The position numbers were made by a program, and so were the translations under genes. Of a stretch of DNA of 64,000 nt, positions 1-12,673 are shown piece after piece (position 1 is the stretch's first letter; each line of letters starts with the position of its first letter). The DNA comes from Verrucomicrobiota bacterium (lineage in GTDB: Bacteria; Verrucomicrobiota; Verrucomicrobiia; Opitutales; Coraliomargaritaceae). The notes under the pieces were generated by a model. That model did not search any database. It saw nothing but the letters and a program-made list of their open reading frames with translations, and had not been told where the DNA came from. Where the stretch lies: positions 1-64,000 of the forward strand of contig JAACDB010000082.1 in assembly GCA_009937095.1 (NCBI GenBank). The letters run 5' to 3'.

Positions 1-99
1 GTAATCCCAGCCAACGGTTTTCAAACCCAATTGTTTCAGGCGCGCATTTTTATCCGGCAGGCAATCGCTGCAGGCAGAGGGTGGGCAGTGATTGCTCAT
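1..99 (-). CDS. feoB: Ferrous iron transport protein B, N-terminus only (runs off the window)
   Basis: The 33 visible codons start at an ATG and read to the window edge without a stop. They encode a Cys-rich leader (CPPSACSDC) followed by a stretch ending GLKTVGWDY, which is how FeoB proteins of this phylum often run into the G1 motif of their GTPase domain; that motif itself lies outside the window. FeoB would be the inner-membrane Fe(II) transporter with an N-terminal G domain. Its ATG overlaps the TGA of the upstream DtxR/FeoA gene (ATGA at 96-99), which suggests translational coupling and supports the iron-uptake assignment. Seen: start, Cys cluster, overlap. Inferred: identity, because the diagnostic domains are not visible. 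Confidence 0.72.
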   Translation of the reverse strand, partial: MSNHCPPSACSDCLPDKNARLKQLGLKTVGWDY

Positions 100-1037
100 G
101 GAGTTGGGTTCACCTTTAACGGACGGACAAAAATGTTTTCACTCTGGTGCTCGCGCAAAGCGACCACGGTGTTGCGAACGCGGTAAGCCACGGGGCTTTT
201 AAAAATCCCTGCCAATTCCACTTCAATGGTACCGCCTTTGACGAAACCGAGGTCGAGGAGGCGTCGCCGTTCGGTTCCACGGCAGGCGGGACTGATGTGT
301 AGAATTTCCGCGCTGTGACCGGGTTTGATATCGGAGAGACGCACGGCATCGTCAGCAAGGGCACTCGAAGGGGGCAGGGTCTCAACGGTGAGCGACTCGC
401 TCATGTCCGGATCGCAGAGGATTTCACGACCCGCGATGCGGAGCATCACGCTGCGGTCGTGACGCGCGGCGACTTCAAATTTCAAATTAGGGGCAAGGCC
501 TGCCTGGCAAATACGCTCAAAGACCGATTCCGGATTATCTTTAAGGCGTACAATGCGACCCGTTTGTCCAACTTCAAGCTCGTCCAGCGGCAAGCCGTTG
601 GGTTCGGGGCTTTGTCCACTGCGGGTTGGGATGGGGTCACCATGCGGGTCGAAACGCGGATGCCCCAGTTGTTGGGCGAGGCGGTTGGTGTCCTCAGGCG
701 TAAGTTCATGCTCCACCCGCTCGGCCTCGGCGTGCCAGTCTTTGCCGTGGGCTCCGGTTTCATTGGCGAGGTAGGTTTCGTAGAGTCGGTGCGCCCGAAG
801 GATTTGCAGGGCGTAGTCTCTTCCCGACTCGGAGAGAAGGTAGGCTTGACCCTCTGGCTGAGCCAGTCCCACTTCTTGAAGTTGTACCAGTACACGCCGT
901 GCTTGCTCGCGGGGACATTCCAAGGCTCCGGCGACGCTTTGAATGGTGGCATCCAATTCACCCTGTTCAAACACCCAGAGATGCTTGAGCGCATCCTCCA
1001 GTTGAGCGCGGTTGTTATCGGATTTAAGTGTTCGCAT
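96..1037 (-). CDS. DtxR-type metalloregulator fused to FeoA-like domains
   Basis: A 313-residue protein. Residues 1-100 form a winged-helix DtxR/MntR-like head (LEDALKHLWVFEQGE, then VQLQEVGLAQ and YALQILRAHRLYETYL), followed by a dimerisation-like helical part with a HELTPEDTNRLAQQLGHPRFDPHG stretch typical of the family (only part quoted in function terms). The C-terminal half carries two SH3-like FeoA segments, one beginning LDELEVGQTGRIVRLKD and one beginning LSDIKPGHSAEILHIS with CRGTERRRLLDLGF. I chose the ATG at 1037, preceded by AAGTAAGGGT, over an upstream TTG that would add 13 residues. The gene overlaps feoB, so it probably combines metal-dependent repression with FeoA function for the transporter. 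Metal specificity (Fe or Mn) cannot be read from the sequence. Confidence 0.82.
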   Translation of the reverse strand: MRTLKSDNNRAQLEDALKHLWVFEQGELDATIQSVAGALECPREQARRVLVQLQEVGLAQPEGQAYLLSESGRDYALQILRAHRLYETYLANETGAHGKDWHAEAERVEHELTPEDTNRLAQQLGHPRFDPHGDPIPTRSGQSPEPNGLPLDELEVGQTGRIVRLKDNPESVFERICQAGLAPNLKFEVAARHDRSVMLRIAGREILCDPDMSESLTVETLPPSSALADDAVRLSDIKPGHSAEILHISPACRGTERRRLLDLGFVKGGTIEVELAGIFKSPVAYRVRNTVVALREHQSENIFVRPLKVNPTP

Positions 1038-1104
1038 GCTACCCTTACTTTGAACACTCAAAATAGATATTTTCAAGACGATTCGTCTGTAGGAACCCTA
1101 TTTA

Positions 1105-1135
1105 TATTTGACAAATAGCAAAATTAACTTATATT
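1105..1135 (+). promoter_or_regulatory. Candidate promoter with embedded palindrome, upstream of the Cys-rich genes
   Basis: TTGACA (1108-1113), a 16-base spacer and TATATT (1130-1135) form a good sigma-70 promoter reading toward 1149. The -35 box sits inside a perfect odd palindrome TATTTG-A-CAAATA (1105-1117). It lies between the metalloregulator gene and the Cys-rich genes, so a metal-dependent repressor site is plausible. The start codon at 1149 falls about 13 bases after the -10 box, so the leader would be very short. Confidence 0.45.
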
Positions 1136-1148
1136 GTAAAGTATTGTC

Positions 1149-1502
1149 ATGCACATCAAACTGCTTTGTATTTTGATAGGATTCACTTTTGTGACGAACA
1201 GCTTGTTCTTTGCGCAGGTCGAGCTTGAGGTGGTTTGCTGTTTTGCAGGCAGTTTGCAAGAGGATGGATGCCGTGAATGCCAGTCTAAAAATACCTGCGG
1301 TGAGGGCGAGTGTAGCCTCCGGGTGTGCTTACCGATAAGTTTGATTTTACAGACTTCACCCCTAAATATGAAGTTTTCAGCACAAATGTCAGCCTTCATG
1401 CCGGCGCTTGAATACTTCACAAGCCGCAAAGATGCACCGCCTGTACCGCCGCCTAAGCAACCCGCTCATCAATTGACGGGTACATGCCTAGCATGTGCAT
1501 AA
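1149..1502 (+). CDS. Small exported protein of unknown function
   Basis: A 117-residue ORF whose first 22 residues are a typical signal peptide (hydrophobic core LLCILIGFTFV, likely cut after FFA). The mature part has a Cys cluster (VVCCFAG, CRECQ, NTCGEGEC, VCLP) and a proline-rich tail PPVPPPKQPAHQ. I do not recognise a family. It lies just downstream of a plausible promoter, opposite the DtxR/FeoA gene and 28 bases before the metallothionein-like gene, so a role in metal binding or sensing in the envelope is a reasonable guess. A competing ORF exists on the other strand, but the signal peptide, promoter and neighbour favour this one. Confidence 0.55.
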   Translation: MHIKLLCILIGFTFVTNSLFFAQVELEVVCCFAGSLQEDGCRECQSKNTCGEGECSLRVCLPISLILQTSPLNMKFSAQMSAFMPALEYFTSRKDAPPVPPPKQPAHQLTGTCLACA

Positions 1503-1530
1503 GCATTATAAACATTAAGGCTTTAAAATT

Positions 1531-1683
1531 ATGAAATCTTTATTTACCGCATGTGTATTGGCGCTGGTGACATTTTCACCAGTAGCCTTCGCAGCAGCAG
1601 ATAATGTTTGTGGTTGTTGCGCTTGCGACGACTGCAAGTGTGAAAACTGCAACTGTTGCGACTGTGCTTCTTGTGACTGTTAA
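1531..1683 (+). CDS. Exported metallothionein-like Cys-rich peptide
   Basis: A 50-residue reading frame. Residues 1-24 form a signal peptide (KSLFTACVLALVTFSPVAFA). The mature 26 residues contain 12 cysteines arranged as CxCC, CxxC, CxC and CxxC repeats, with Asp, Glu and Asn as almost the only other residues. Such density is seen in metallothioneins, which bind d10 metal ions through thiolate clusters, but those are normally cytoplasmic. A signal peptide would place this one in the periplasm or outside the cell. It follows the other small Cys-rich gene and is closed by a strong terminator at 1708. Seen: signal peptide, Cys pattern, terminator. Inferred: metal binding. No known metallothionein family could be assigned. 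Confidence 0.68.
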   Translation: MKSLFTACVLALVTFSPVAFAAADNVCGCCACDDCKCENCNCCDCASCDC

Positions 1684-1707
1684 TTAGGCACAAGGACAAG
1701 TTTACGA

Positions 1708-1739
1708 GCGCACCTTCTCTTTAGAGGGTGCGCTTTTTT
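1708..1739. terminator. Rho-independent terminator
   Basis: GCGCACC (1708-1714) pairs with GGTGCGC (1727-1733), followed by six T. It ends the Cys-rich gene on the plus strand. It also lies just beyond the end of rho on the other strand. Confidence 0.8.
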
Positions 1740-1744
1740 GATCT

Positions 1745-2881
1745 CTAGCGGTTGAGGAGCTTGAGGAATTCCTCGTTGGACTTGGTCGAGCCAATGCGGT
1801 CGATCATTGCTTCGGCAGCGTCTTCGATTTTTTGTCCCGAGAGGGCGCGGCGGAGGAATTGTGCCGCTTCGAGGCGTTTTCCGGAGAGCAGGAGTTCCTC
1901 GCGGCGGGTGCCGGAGGCGTTGAGGTTAACGGCGGGCCAGAGGCGCAGTTCAGCGGCCTTGCGGTCGAGGACCATCTCCATGTTACCGGTGCCCTTGAAT
2001 TCTTGGAAGATGAGGTCGTCCATTTTACTGCCGGTCTCGATGAGAGCAGTGGCGATAATGGTCAAACTGCCGCCTTCCTCGCAATTGCGGGCGGCAGAAA
2101 AGAGCTGGCGGGGTCTTTCAAGGGCGCGGACATCGAGGCCTCCGGTCATGGTGCGTCCACCCTTGCCGGAGGCAGCGTTGTAGGAACGTGCGAGTCGGGT
2201 GATGGAATCGAGGAGAAAGATCACGTCTTTTCCGGCCTCTACCAGGCGCTTGGCGCGTTCGATGGCGAGTTCGGCCATGCGGAGGTGGTTGGGGAGTTCC
2301 TCGTCGTTTGAAGAGGCGTAGATCTCAGCTTCCACGCTGCGATTAAAATCGGTGACTTCCTCGGGGCGCTCATCGACGAGGAGAACGATGAGATGGCAGT
2401 CTGGGTGGTTTTCAACCACCCCGTGGGCGATATCGTGGAGGAGGGTAGTCTTACCTGTGCGGGGCGGAGCGACAATGAGACCACGGGTGCCTTTACCGAT
2501 AGGGCAAAAGAGATCCATGATACGGGTGGTGAGGCGGGCATCGTCGGCCTCGAGTAGGAGGTGCTCGTCCGGGGCAATGGAGGTCATTTGCTGGAAGGAG
2601 AAGCGGCCTTTGCGTTCCTCAAGTGAAAATCCGTCCACCGTTTCGATGAAGCGAACTTTTGGGTTGGGGAATTTGGCGTTATGGAGGGCCTTGCCGACGA
2701 TGGAGTTGCCGCTCTTGAGTTTGAAACGCTTGATGAGTTCGCGGGGGACAAAGGGATCGTTGGGGGTGGTTTTACCGTTGCGGGTAGGGTCAAGCAGTTG
2801 ACCGGTCTTATTGGGAAGGATTTCCAAAAGGCCACTGACGGTGATCTCGTTATCTGTTGCTGTATTTTCTGGCTGACTCAT
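1745..2881 (-). CDS. rho: Transcription termination factor Rho
   Basis: A 378-residue hexameric RNA helicase that ends transcription at Rho-dependent sites. The N-terminal part is a short RNA-binding segment without the long inserts found in some phyla. The RecA-like core has the P-loop APPRTGKTTLL near residue 140, LIVLLVDERPEEVT (Walker B and Rho-specific), the Q-loop region RLARSYNAASGKGG and the C-terminal RREELLLS stretch. I chose ATG at 2881 (MSQPENT), not an upstream TTG, because the family begins there. It is a single gene with a convergent terminator beyond its end. About 220 bases upstream, to the end of the anti-sigma gene, hold no gene I can support. Confidence 0.95.
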   Translation of the reverse strand: MSQPENTATDNEITVSGLLEILPNKTGQLLDPTRNGKTTPNDPFVPRELIKRFKLKSGNSIVGKALHNAKFPNPKVRFIETVDGFSLEERKGRFSFQQMTSIAPDEHLLLEADDARLTTRIMDLFCPIGKGTRGLIVAPPRTGKTTLLHDIAHGVVENHPDCHLIVLLVDERPEEVTDFNRSVEAEIYASSNDEELPNHLRMAELAIERAKRLVEAGKDVIFLLDSITRLARSYNAASGKGGRTMTGGLDVRALERPRQLFSAARNCEEGGSLTIIATALIETGSKMDDLIFQEFKGTGNMEMVLDRKAAELRLWPAVNLNASGTRREELLLSGKRLEAAQFLRRALSGQKIEDAAEAMIDRIGSTKSNEEFLKLLNR

Positions 2882-3100
2882 TCGATGAAAGGGGATGCTG
2901 CGACATGGGTATAGCAATGCGGTAGTTTGCTTTGCTGTACGCTGAAATAGATTCAGTCGCTTGTAGTAAAGGTCTCAACGACGATCCAAAGTGTGCCGTT
3001 TTCCTTATAGGGATGTGAAACCGTAAGTTTGACTTTTAAAGATTTCAGCGAGCTAGAGAGACCTTGTCAACGCTTCAGTCAAGCGGGAGAAAGGGCCGCT

Positions 3101-3358
3101 TTATTCGGCTTGTTCGGATATTAATTCCTTGAGGGCCTCTTTTTGGGAGGGGTTCAGCTTAGGGCGTTCCACGGCGTCATGGGCCTCTTTATCCTTGTAG
3201 CAACGGCACATGTCTTGGCTGTCAATGACCTGAGTGTTGAACTTCCCGCAGAAGACGCAAAGGTGTACGTGCAGCTTGAGGAAGCATCGACGGAGGGTCG
3301 ACATTTCGGCGTAGTCTTCTTTGTGAAGGGCTTTGGAAACTTGTTTGCAGGTGAACAT
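3101..3358 (-). CDS. Small zinc-finger-type anti-sigma factor
   Basis: An 85-residue protein starting MFTCKQVSKALH, with the order C-(helix)-RRCFLKLHVHLCVFCGKF typical of short ZAS anti-sigma factors, in which His and Cys of an H-x3-C-x2-C motif hold zinc. Here HVHLCVFC supplies this motif. Extra cysteines (DMCRCYKD) follow. No membrane segment is present, so it would be a soluble, possibly redox-sensitive regulator. The start lies 11 bases after the ECF sigma gene, so the two are probably cotranscribed partners. A longer frame beginning upstream would overlap the sigma gene and is not supported. Confidence 0.75.
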   Translation of the reverse strand: MFTCKQVSKALHKEDYAEMSTLRRCFLKLHVHLCVFCGKFNTQVIDSQDMCRCYKDKEAHDAVERPKLNPSQKEALKELISEQAE

Positions 3359-3369
3359 GTACGGGAGGT

Positions 3370-3963
3370 TTAAATTGAGTCTTTCCAACGGGCTTCTAGC
3401 GAAACTTTGAGCTGTTGCCGGGCGCGGTGCAAGAGGACCCATAAATAATTCGGAGTTATGTCTAAGACCTTACAAACTTCATCGGTGGTTTGATCCTCAA
3501 GCACACGGAGGATGAAGGCCTGCCGTGCGGGCTCCTTGACTTCGTCGATGCAAGTCTCGAAAACCTTCCAGAATTCCGTGTTGTCGTAATATTTGCGGGG
3601 GTTGAATTGCCAGGGGTCCGGGTTGGTGGTGGCGATGCCACTGTATTTGAACCAAAAGCTTTCCAGGAGCGCTTCGTCCTCTGCCTCAATATCGACCTTG
3701 TTCTCCTTAATGGAGCGGCGGATTTGGTCGACGATTTTGTTGCGCATGATGCCGCGCAGCCAGAATTTGATGTCGCGGCTTCCGTCGAAACGGTCGAGCG
3801 CTTTGATGCCCGCAAGGAGGGTGTCCTGCACGCAATCCTGGGCGGATTCCGGGTTCCGCAGACGGGACATGGCGAAGCCGTAGAGATAGTCGCCGTATTG
3901 CTCTACCCATTGTTCGGGCGGAGTTATGGGCACTTTTGCTCCGCTATATTTCTTTTCGGGCAT
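3370..3963 (-). CDS. ECF-type RNA polymerase sigma factor
   Basis: A 197-residue sigma-70 family protein. Region 2 (residues 22-85) includes YLYGFAMSRLRNPESAQDCVQDT and FWLRGIMRNKIVDQIRR in pattern, and region 4 (about 135-190) includes ARQAFILRVLEDQTTDEV and the recognition helix around ITPNYLWVLLHRARQQL. There is no region 1 or 3, as expected for ECF factors. It is followed closely by a zinc-finger anti-sigma gene and begins 13 bases after gyrA. Its promoter target is unknown. The link to gyrase genes may be operonic rather than functional. Confidence 0.88.
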   Translation of the reverse strand: MPEKKYSGAKVPITPPEQWVEQYGDYLYGFAMSRLRNPESAQDCVQDTLLAGIKALDRFDGSRDIKFWLRGIMRNKIVDQIRRSIKENKVDIEAEDEALLESFWFKYSGIATTNPDPWQFNPRKYYDNTEFWKVFETCIDEVKEPARQAFILRVLEDQTTDEVCKVLDITPNYLWVLLHRARQQLKVSLEARWKDSI

Positions 3964-3976
3964 TCAGCAATGGGTA

Positions 3977-6481
<2,505 letters not shown>

Positions 6482-6519
6482 TTAATTAAAGGCGTTGGTT
6501 CGTAAAGTGTGCGTGCGCT

Positions 6520-9072
<2,553 letters not shown>

Positions 9073-9239
9073 CTATGGATGCTTTTGCGGTGATGCCACT
9101 AAAAAGTGCAGTCTGGGCGTATTTTTTATGCCTATTTTATCTTATTGTTTATCAGTGACTTAGGGGGCGGTAATTCCGTGAAATTGGGTGTTGGAAAAAT
9201 AAGTTTACTTATTGAGTCAAAATAGTAGGTTTTGGCGCT

Positions 9240-9653
9240 GTGAAAGTCTCAAACAAACTGGAATATGCCTGCCGGGTTTTAGCGCAATTAGGGCGCACAC
9301 ACGGTCAGGGATCGATGGCGCACGTGGAGACGCTGGCGGAGGCTGAAGACGTGCCCGCTAATTATTTGGTACAGATTTTAAACGAATTGCGCACAGCGGG
9401 CTTGATTGTCAGCAAGCGCGGCAAACAGGGTGGCTACGCTTTATCGCGAGCGCCTGAGCGCATTCTCCTGAGTGATATCGTACAGGCGCTGGATCCGGAA
9501 TTTCTGGAAACGAATCTTGCCAATGACGGCCATTCCGGTGAACGGGTGGGGGAAATTTGGTCTGCCATCGGTGCGGACGTACGCAAGCAACTGGAGAGTT
9601 ACACCCTGGAAGCGTTCATTGTGAGCAATCCGGGCGAGATGTATTACATCTAG
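9240..9653 (+). CDS. Rrf2-family transcriptional regulator without Fe-S cysteines
   Basis: A 137-residue protein starting at GTG (MKVSNKLEYACRVL). The winged helix-turn-helix spans residues 1-80, with the Rrf2 signatures LAEAEDVPANYLVQILNELRTAGLI and SKRGKQGGYALS in pattern. The cysteines that ligate the iron-sulfur cluster in IscR or NsrR are absent (the only Cys is near the N-terminus), so it is closer to CymR-type members that work through protein partners or small ligands. It stands alone, upstream-divergent from gyrB and convergent with an SLC13-type permease. Regulation of sulfur or cysteine genes is an inference from the subfamily, not seen here. Confidence 0.83.
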   Translation: MKVSNKLEYACRVLAQLGRTHGQGSMAHVETLAEAEDVPANYLVQILNELRTAGLIVSKRGKQGGYALSRAPERILLSDIVQALDPEFLETNLANDGHSGERVGEIWSAIGADVRKQLESYTLEAFIVSNPGEMYYI

Positions 9654-9683
9654 TGGCGTCGCCTCGGGCGGTGGGCGGGTGGT

Positions 9684-11501
9684 CTAGAACTGCCAGAAAA
9701 GTGGCACCACGAGTACGGTGACCGCACAGCAGATGATATTCAGGGGCAGGCCGACTTTGGTGAAGTCCTTGAACTTATAACCACCGACACCGTAAATGTA
9801 GGTATTGGTCTGATAACCGATGGGGGTCGCGAAGCTCGCAGAGGCTGCGATACAGGTGCCCACCACGAAGGGGCGGGGGTCCACTCCGAGGGTAAGGGCT
9901 ACCCCCAGGGCGATCGGCACCATGAGCGCCACGGCGGCATTGTTGGAGAGGAACTCGGTAAAGGTGGAGGTGATGATGTAAATGACCAGCAACATCGCCA
10001 CGTTTTGGAGGTGCATGGGCACGAGGCTATTGACAAAGGCAATGAGGTTTTCCGCGATGAGCAGGCTGGCGCCGGTGCTATTCATCGCGGTTCCCAGAGC
10101 GAGCATACCAAAGATGATGACGAGGATACTCCATTCAATGGAGGCGTAGGCGTCCTTGGGCTTCATGCAACCGCTCAGGAGCAGGACGACCACTCCGAGG
10201 CTGGCAGCGGCTAGGATGGGCACCACGTTGAAGGAAGCCAGGGCAACGATGCCGACACTGGTGAGCAGGGCGATGGGCATTTTTGCGCGGATGTCCTTGG
10301 CGGGTACACGGGGACGGTCAAGGAGGATGAGTTCTTCGTTATTGGTGAGGTTTTCGATCGCGCGGTTCGAGCCCATCATGAGGAGGGTATCCCCTGGCTG
10401 GAGCCGCAGTTCGTTGAGTTGTTCCCGTTGGTTTTGCCCCTTGCGGTGAATGGCGACCACCACCATGCGGAAACGTTGACGGAAGTTGATTTCGTCCAGG
10501 GTTTTACCGGCGATGGTGGCGTTGGGAGTAACCACTGCCTCGACGATGGCACCTTCATCGGTGGCGATGGTTTCGAGGTCTTCGGAAAGCTCTGCTTGCA
10601 GGGCAATACCCTTTTCCGAACGGGCGGCTGCGATGCCGGAGGGATGGCAGGACATAACCAGGCGGTCACCCGCTTCCAGGGCCACCTGATTGGGATCTTC
10701 GCGCACCGCGACCCCGTGACGCACGATTTCCAGGAGGCGAATGCGGCGGGATTTGATGAAGCCACACTCGGAGGCCGGTAATCCGATGAGGTTCGAGTCG
10801 GCACGCACAAAGGCTTCGGTGATGTATTCTTCCCGCTCGGATTCGCTCAGTATGGAGGTGAGCGTTTCCCGGCGGGGCAGGAGACGGTTCGCGAAAAAGA
10901 CCAGGTAGAGCGTTCCGGCAGCGAGAATGGGTAAGCCCACTGCCGCCAGTTCAAACATACCGATGGGGCGATGCCCCGCATCAACAAGAATACCGCTGGC
11001 GAGGAGATTGGTGCTGGTTCCGAGGAGAGTGCAGGTGCCGCCAAAAATAGAGGCGTAGGAGAGCGGAATGAGGAGTTTGGAGGAGGGCAGACCCATTTCG
11101 CGGGAAAGGGTCAGAATGACCGGCATAAGGACAATGACGACGGGCGTGTTGTTCACAAAGGCAGAAACCGCCGCGACCCCCAGTATCATGACAAACAGGA
11201 AGCGCTTGTAGGGAAATTGTACCATTTTCCGCAAATAACCCGTGATTTGATCAATGGCACCGGTGCGCTCAAGGGCGGCACTTACAATGAACATCGCCGC
11301 AATGGTGAGCGGAGCGGAATTACTGAAAACCATCAAGAGACCGTCGAAGTCGGGCAGCTCGGTGCTCTTGGTGACCATGCTCACAAAGAGCAAGGTCGCG
11401 AATACCGTCAGCGCCGTCAGGTCCGCGGAAATGCGTTCCCAAATGAAGCTGATGATGGCAAAGGCGAGGAGGCCAAATACGAAGTAAATTTCCCAGGTCA
11501 T
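9684..11501 (-). CDS. SLC13/DASS-type anion permease with central TrkA-C (RCK) domains
   Basis: A 605-residue inner-membrane protein. About five membrane helices (residues 1-190) contain the motif [15 protein letters not shown], and the second half repeats it as [16 protein letters not shown], the paired signature of the divalent anion:Na+ symporter/citrate family. Between the halves lie two soluble TrkA-C domains (about 205-370), for example [18 protein letters not shown] and [14 protein letters not shown], as in sulfate permeases of the SLC13 family in algae and bacteria. ATG at 11501 was preferred to a GTG 16 codons upstream. Sulfate is an attractive substrate given five sulfatases in the window, but dicarboxylates are equally possible. 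Confidence 0.82.
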   Translation of the reverse strand: MTWEIYFVFGLLAFAIISFIWERISADLTALTVFATLLFVSMVTKSTELPDFDGLLMVFSNSAPLTIAAMFIVSAALERTGAIDQITGYLRKMVQFPYKRFLFVMILGVAAVSAFVNNTPVVIVLMPVILTLSREMGLPSSKLLIPLSYASIFGGTCTLLGTSTNLLASGILVDAGHRPIGMFELAAVGLPILAAGTLYLVFFANRLLPRRETLTSILSESEREEYITEAFVRADSNLIGLPASECGFIKSRRIRLLEIVRHGVAVREDPNQVALEAGDRLVMSCHPSGIAAARSEKGIALQAELSEDLETIATDEGAIVEAVVTPNATIAGKTLDEINFRQRFRMVVVAIHRKGQNQREQLNELRLQPGDTLLMMGSNRAIENLTNNEELILLDRPRVPAKDIRAKMPIALLTSVGIVALASFNVVPILAAASLGVVVLLLSGCMKPKDAYASIEWSILVIIFGMLALGTAMNSTGASLLIAENLIAFVNSLVPMHLQNVAMLLVIYIITSTFTEFLSNNAAVALMVPIALGVALTLGVDPRPFVVGTCIAASASFATPIGYQTNTYIYGVGGYKFKDFTKVGLPLNIICCAVTVLVVPLFWQF

Positions 11502-11644
11502 TGAATGTGGTTTATTCTCAAGCGCAGAAAATGCTTCTTTTGTCGGCACAAGACAAGACAGGATTCAAAGGCTGAAATTCTGCGGATCGCGATAAAATGA
11601 GTTGCTTTGGGGGCGGGCTCTTAATTAGCTCGCGTTCTTTAAAA

Positions 11645-12115
11645 ATGAATAAGGAGCTATTCTACAACCGCCTCTTGGAGACGCTGCGCGCAGAGGCGAA
11701 GCATGCGGTGGAGGCCTGCAAGGATGCTGCAGATTACGCTACCAATGAAGAATCGCGGGCCGAGTCGAAATGGGACACCCAGGGTCTGGAGGCGTCATAC
11801 CTTGCGGCGGGTCAGGCAGGTCAGGCCAAGCAATGGGCCGATGCGGTCGAGGAATTGCAGTCGGAACGGGAAGATTTAATGCGTCCAAATGAGCGGGTTT
11901 CCCTCGGGGCGTTATTTCGCTGCGGTTTTGACTCCGGTGAGGAATATTATTTTTTCGCGGGGGTAGCGGGCGGCCACGCGGTAACGGTTGATGGAATCGA
12001 GGTCACCGTGATTACCCCGCAATCGGAATTAGCGCATCGCTTACTGGGGCTGCGGGTCGGTGACAGCTTCGAGCTGCGCAACGGTCGCACGGGTCGTATT
12101 CTTTCGATTGAATAG
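11645..12115 (+). CDS. GreA/GreB-domain protein
   Basis: A 156-residue protein. The first 85 residues are helical and charged (MNKELFYNRLLETLRAEAKH, then ESKWDTQGLEASYLAAGQ), and residues 90-156 form a C-terminal FKBP-like Gre domain ending in VGDSFELRNGRTGRILSIE. The conserved acidic tip residues of true GreA are not obvious, so it may bind RNA polymerase through its C-terminal domain without stimulating transcript cleavage. The ATG at 11645 follows the AT-rich TTTAAAA; a start 16 codons upstream is possible. It stands alone between the permease and a convergent lipoprotein gene. Confidence 0.7.
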   Translation: MNKELFYNRLLETLRAEAKHAVEACKDAADYATNEESRAESKWDTQGLEASYLAAGQAGQAKQWADAVEELQSEREDLMRPNERVSLGALFRCGFDSGEEYYFFAGVAGGHAVTVDGIEVTVITPQSELAHRLLGLRVGDSFELRNGRTGRILSIE

Positions 12116-12124
12116 TCCCGGAGA

Positions 12125-12622
12125 TCAATTCCAGAGGTAGCTTTGGGCGCTCCCGAGTGTTTTTCCGTTTGGATCCTGAAGGGTGAAGCGCCACGCCGCC
12201 GGGACGCGTTCGTCTTCAAAGGGCCAATCGGTTCCGGTTAGGCCGAAGAGGAGTTCACGGCTCTTGCCGCGTTTGGCGGGCAGTGCGAGGTCAAAGCGTT
12301 GCAGTTCCGTTTGGGTGGGGGTGAAGATTTCCGCGATAATACGCGTGCCTTTTTGCAGGCGGTCTACTCTATGATCCAGACGGAGGGTAAAGTAGAAGCC
12401 TCTGCGGTCATCGGATTGGCTGCGTACGACGGTGCGATTTCCCTGTTCCTCGACCCCGCTCAGGAATTCATTAATGCGTTTGAAGTCGCTGGCTTGCATG
12501 AATTCCGGTGAGATTTCAAGGATCACAACCGACTCGACTCTGGGCGGTGGCACGCTGGAACAGGCGGCAAAGCCGAGGCATAGGAGAAGGAGGGAAACGG
12601 CGCGAAGCATGGGCTTTAGCAT
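12125..12622 (-). CDS. Predicted lipoprotein
   Basis: A 165-residue protein with a lipoprotein signal peptide: basic start, hydrophobic core LLLLCLGF, and lipobox FAAC with the lipidated Cys near residue 21, followed by SSVPPPR. The mature part is beta-rich and has a repeating pattern of alternating hydrophobic residues (VVILEISPEFM, FYFTLRLDHRV, TRIIAEIF). I do not recognise a family. It would sit on the inner or outer membrane; Ser at +2 favours the outer membrane by the usual rule. It precedes the UvrD-type helicase gene in the direction of the minus strand only as a downstream neighbour, with 51 bases between. Confidence 0.65.
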   Translation of the reverse strand: MLKPMLRAVSLLLLCLGFAACSSVPPPRVESVVILEISPEFMQASDFKRINEFLSGVEEQGNRTVVRSQSDDRRGFYFTLRLDHRVDRLQKGTRIIAEIFTPTQTELQRFDLALPAKRGKSRELLFGLTGTDWPFEDERVPAAWRFTLQDPNGKTLGSAQSYLWN

Positions 12623-12673
12623 TTTAAGGAGGGCGGGCTTGTCAACGCTAGGTGCGCGCGGATTGCCTTGCCC

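Noticed and set aside
315-1118. Long ORFs antisense to dtxR/feoA and to gyrA, gyrB, uvrD and menF
   Set aside because: They have no domain features and result from high GC content opposite real genes.
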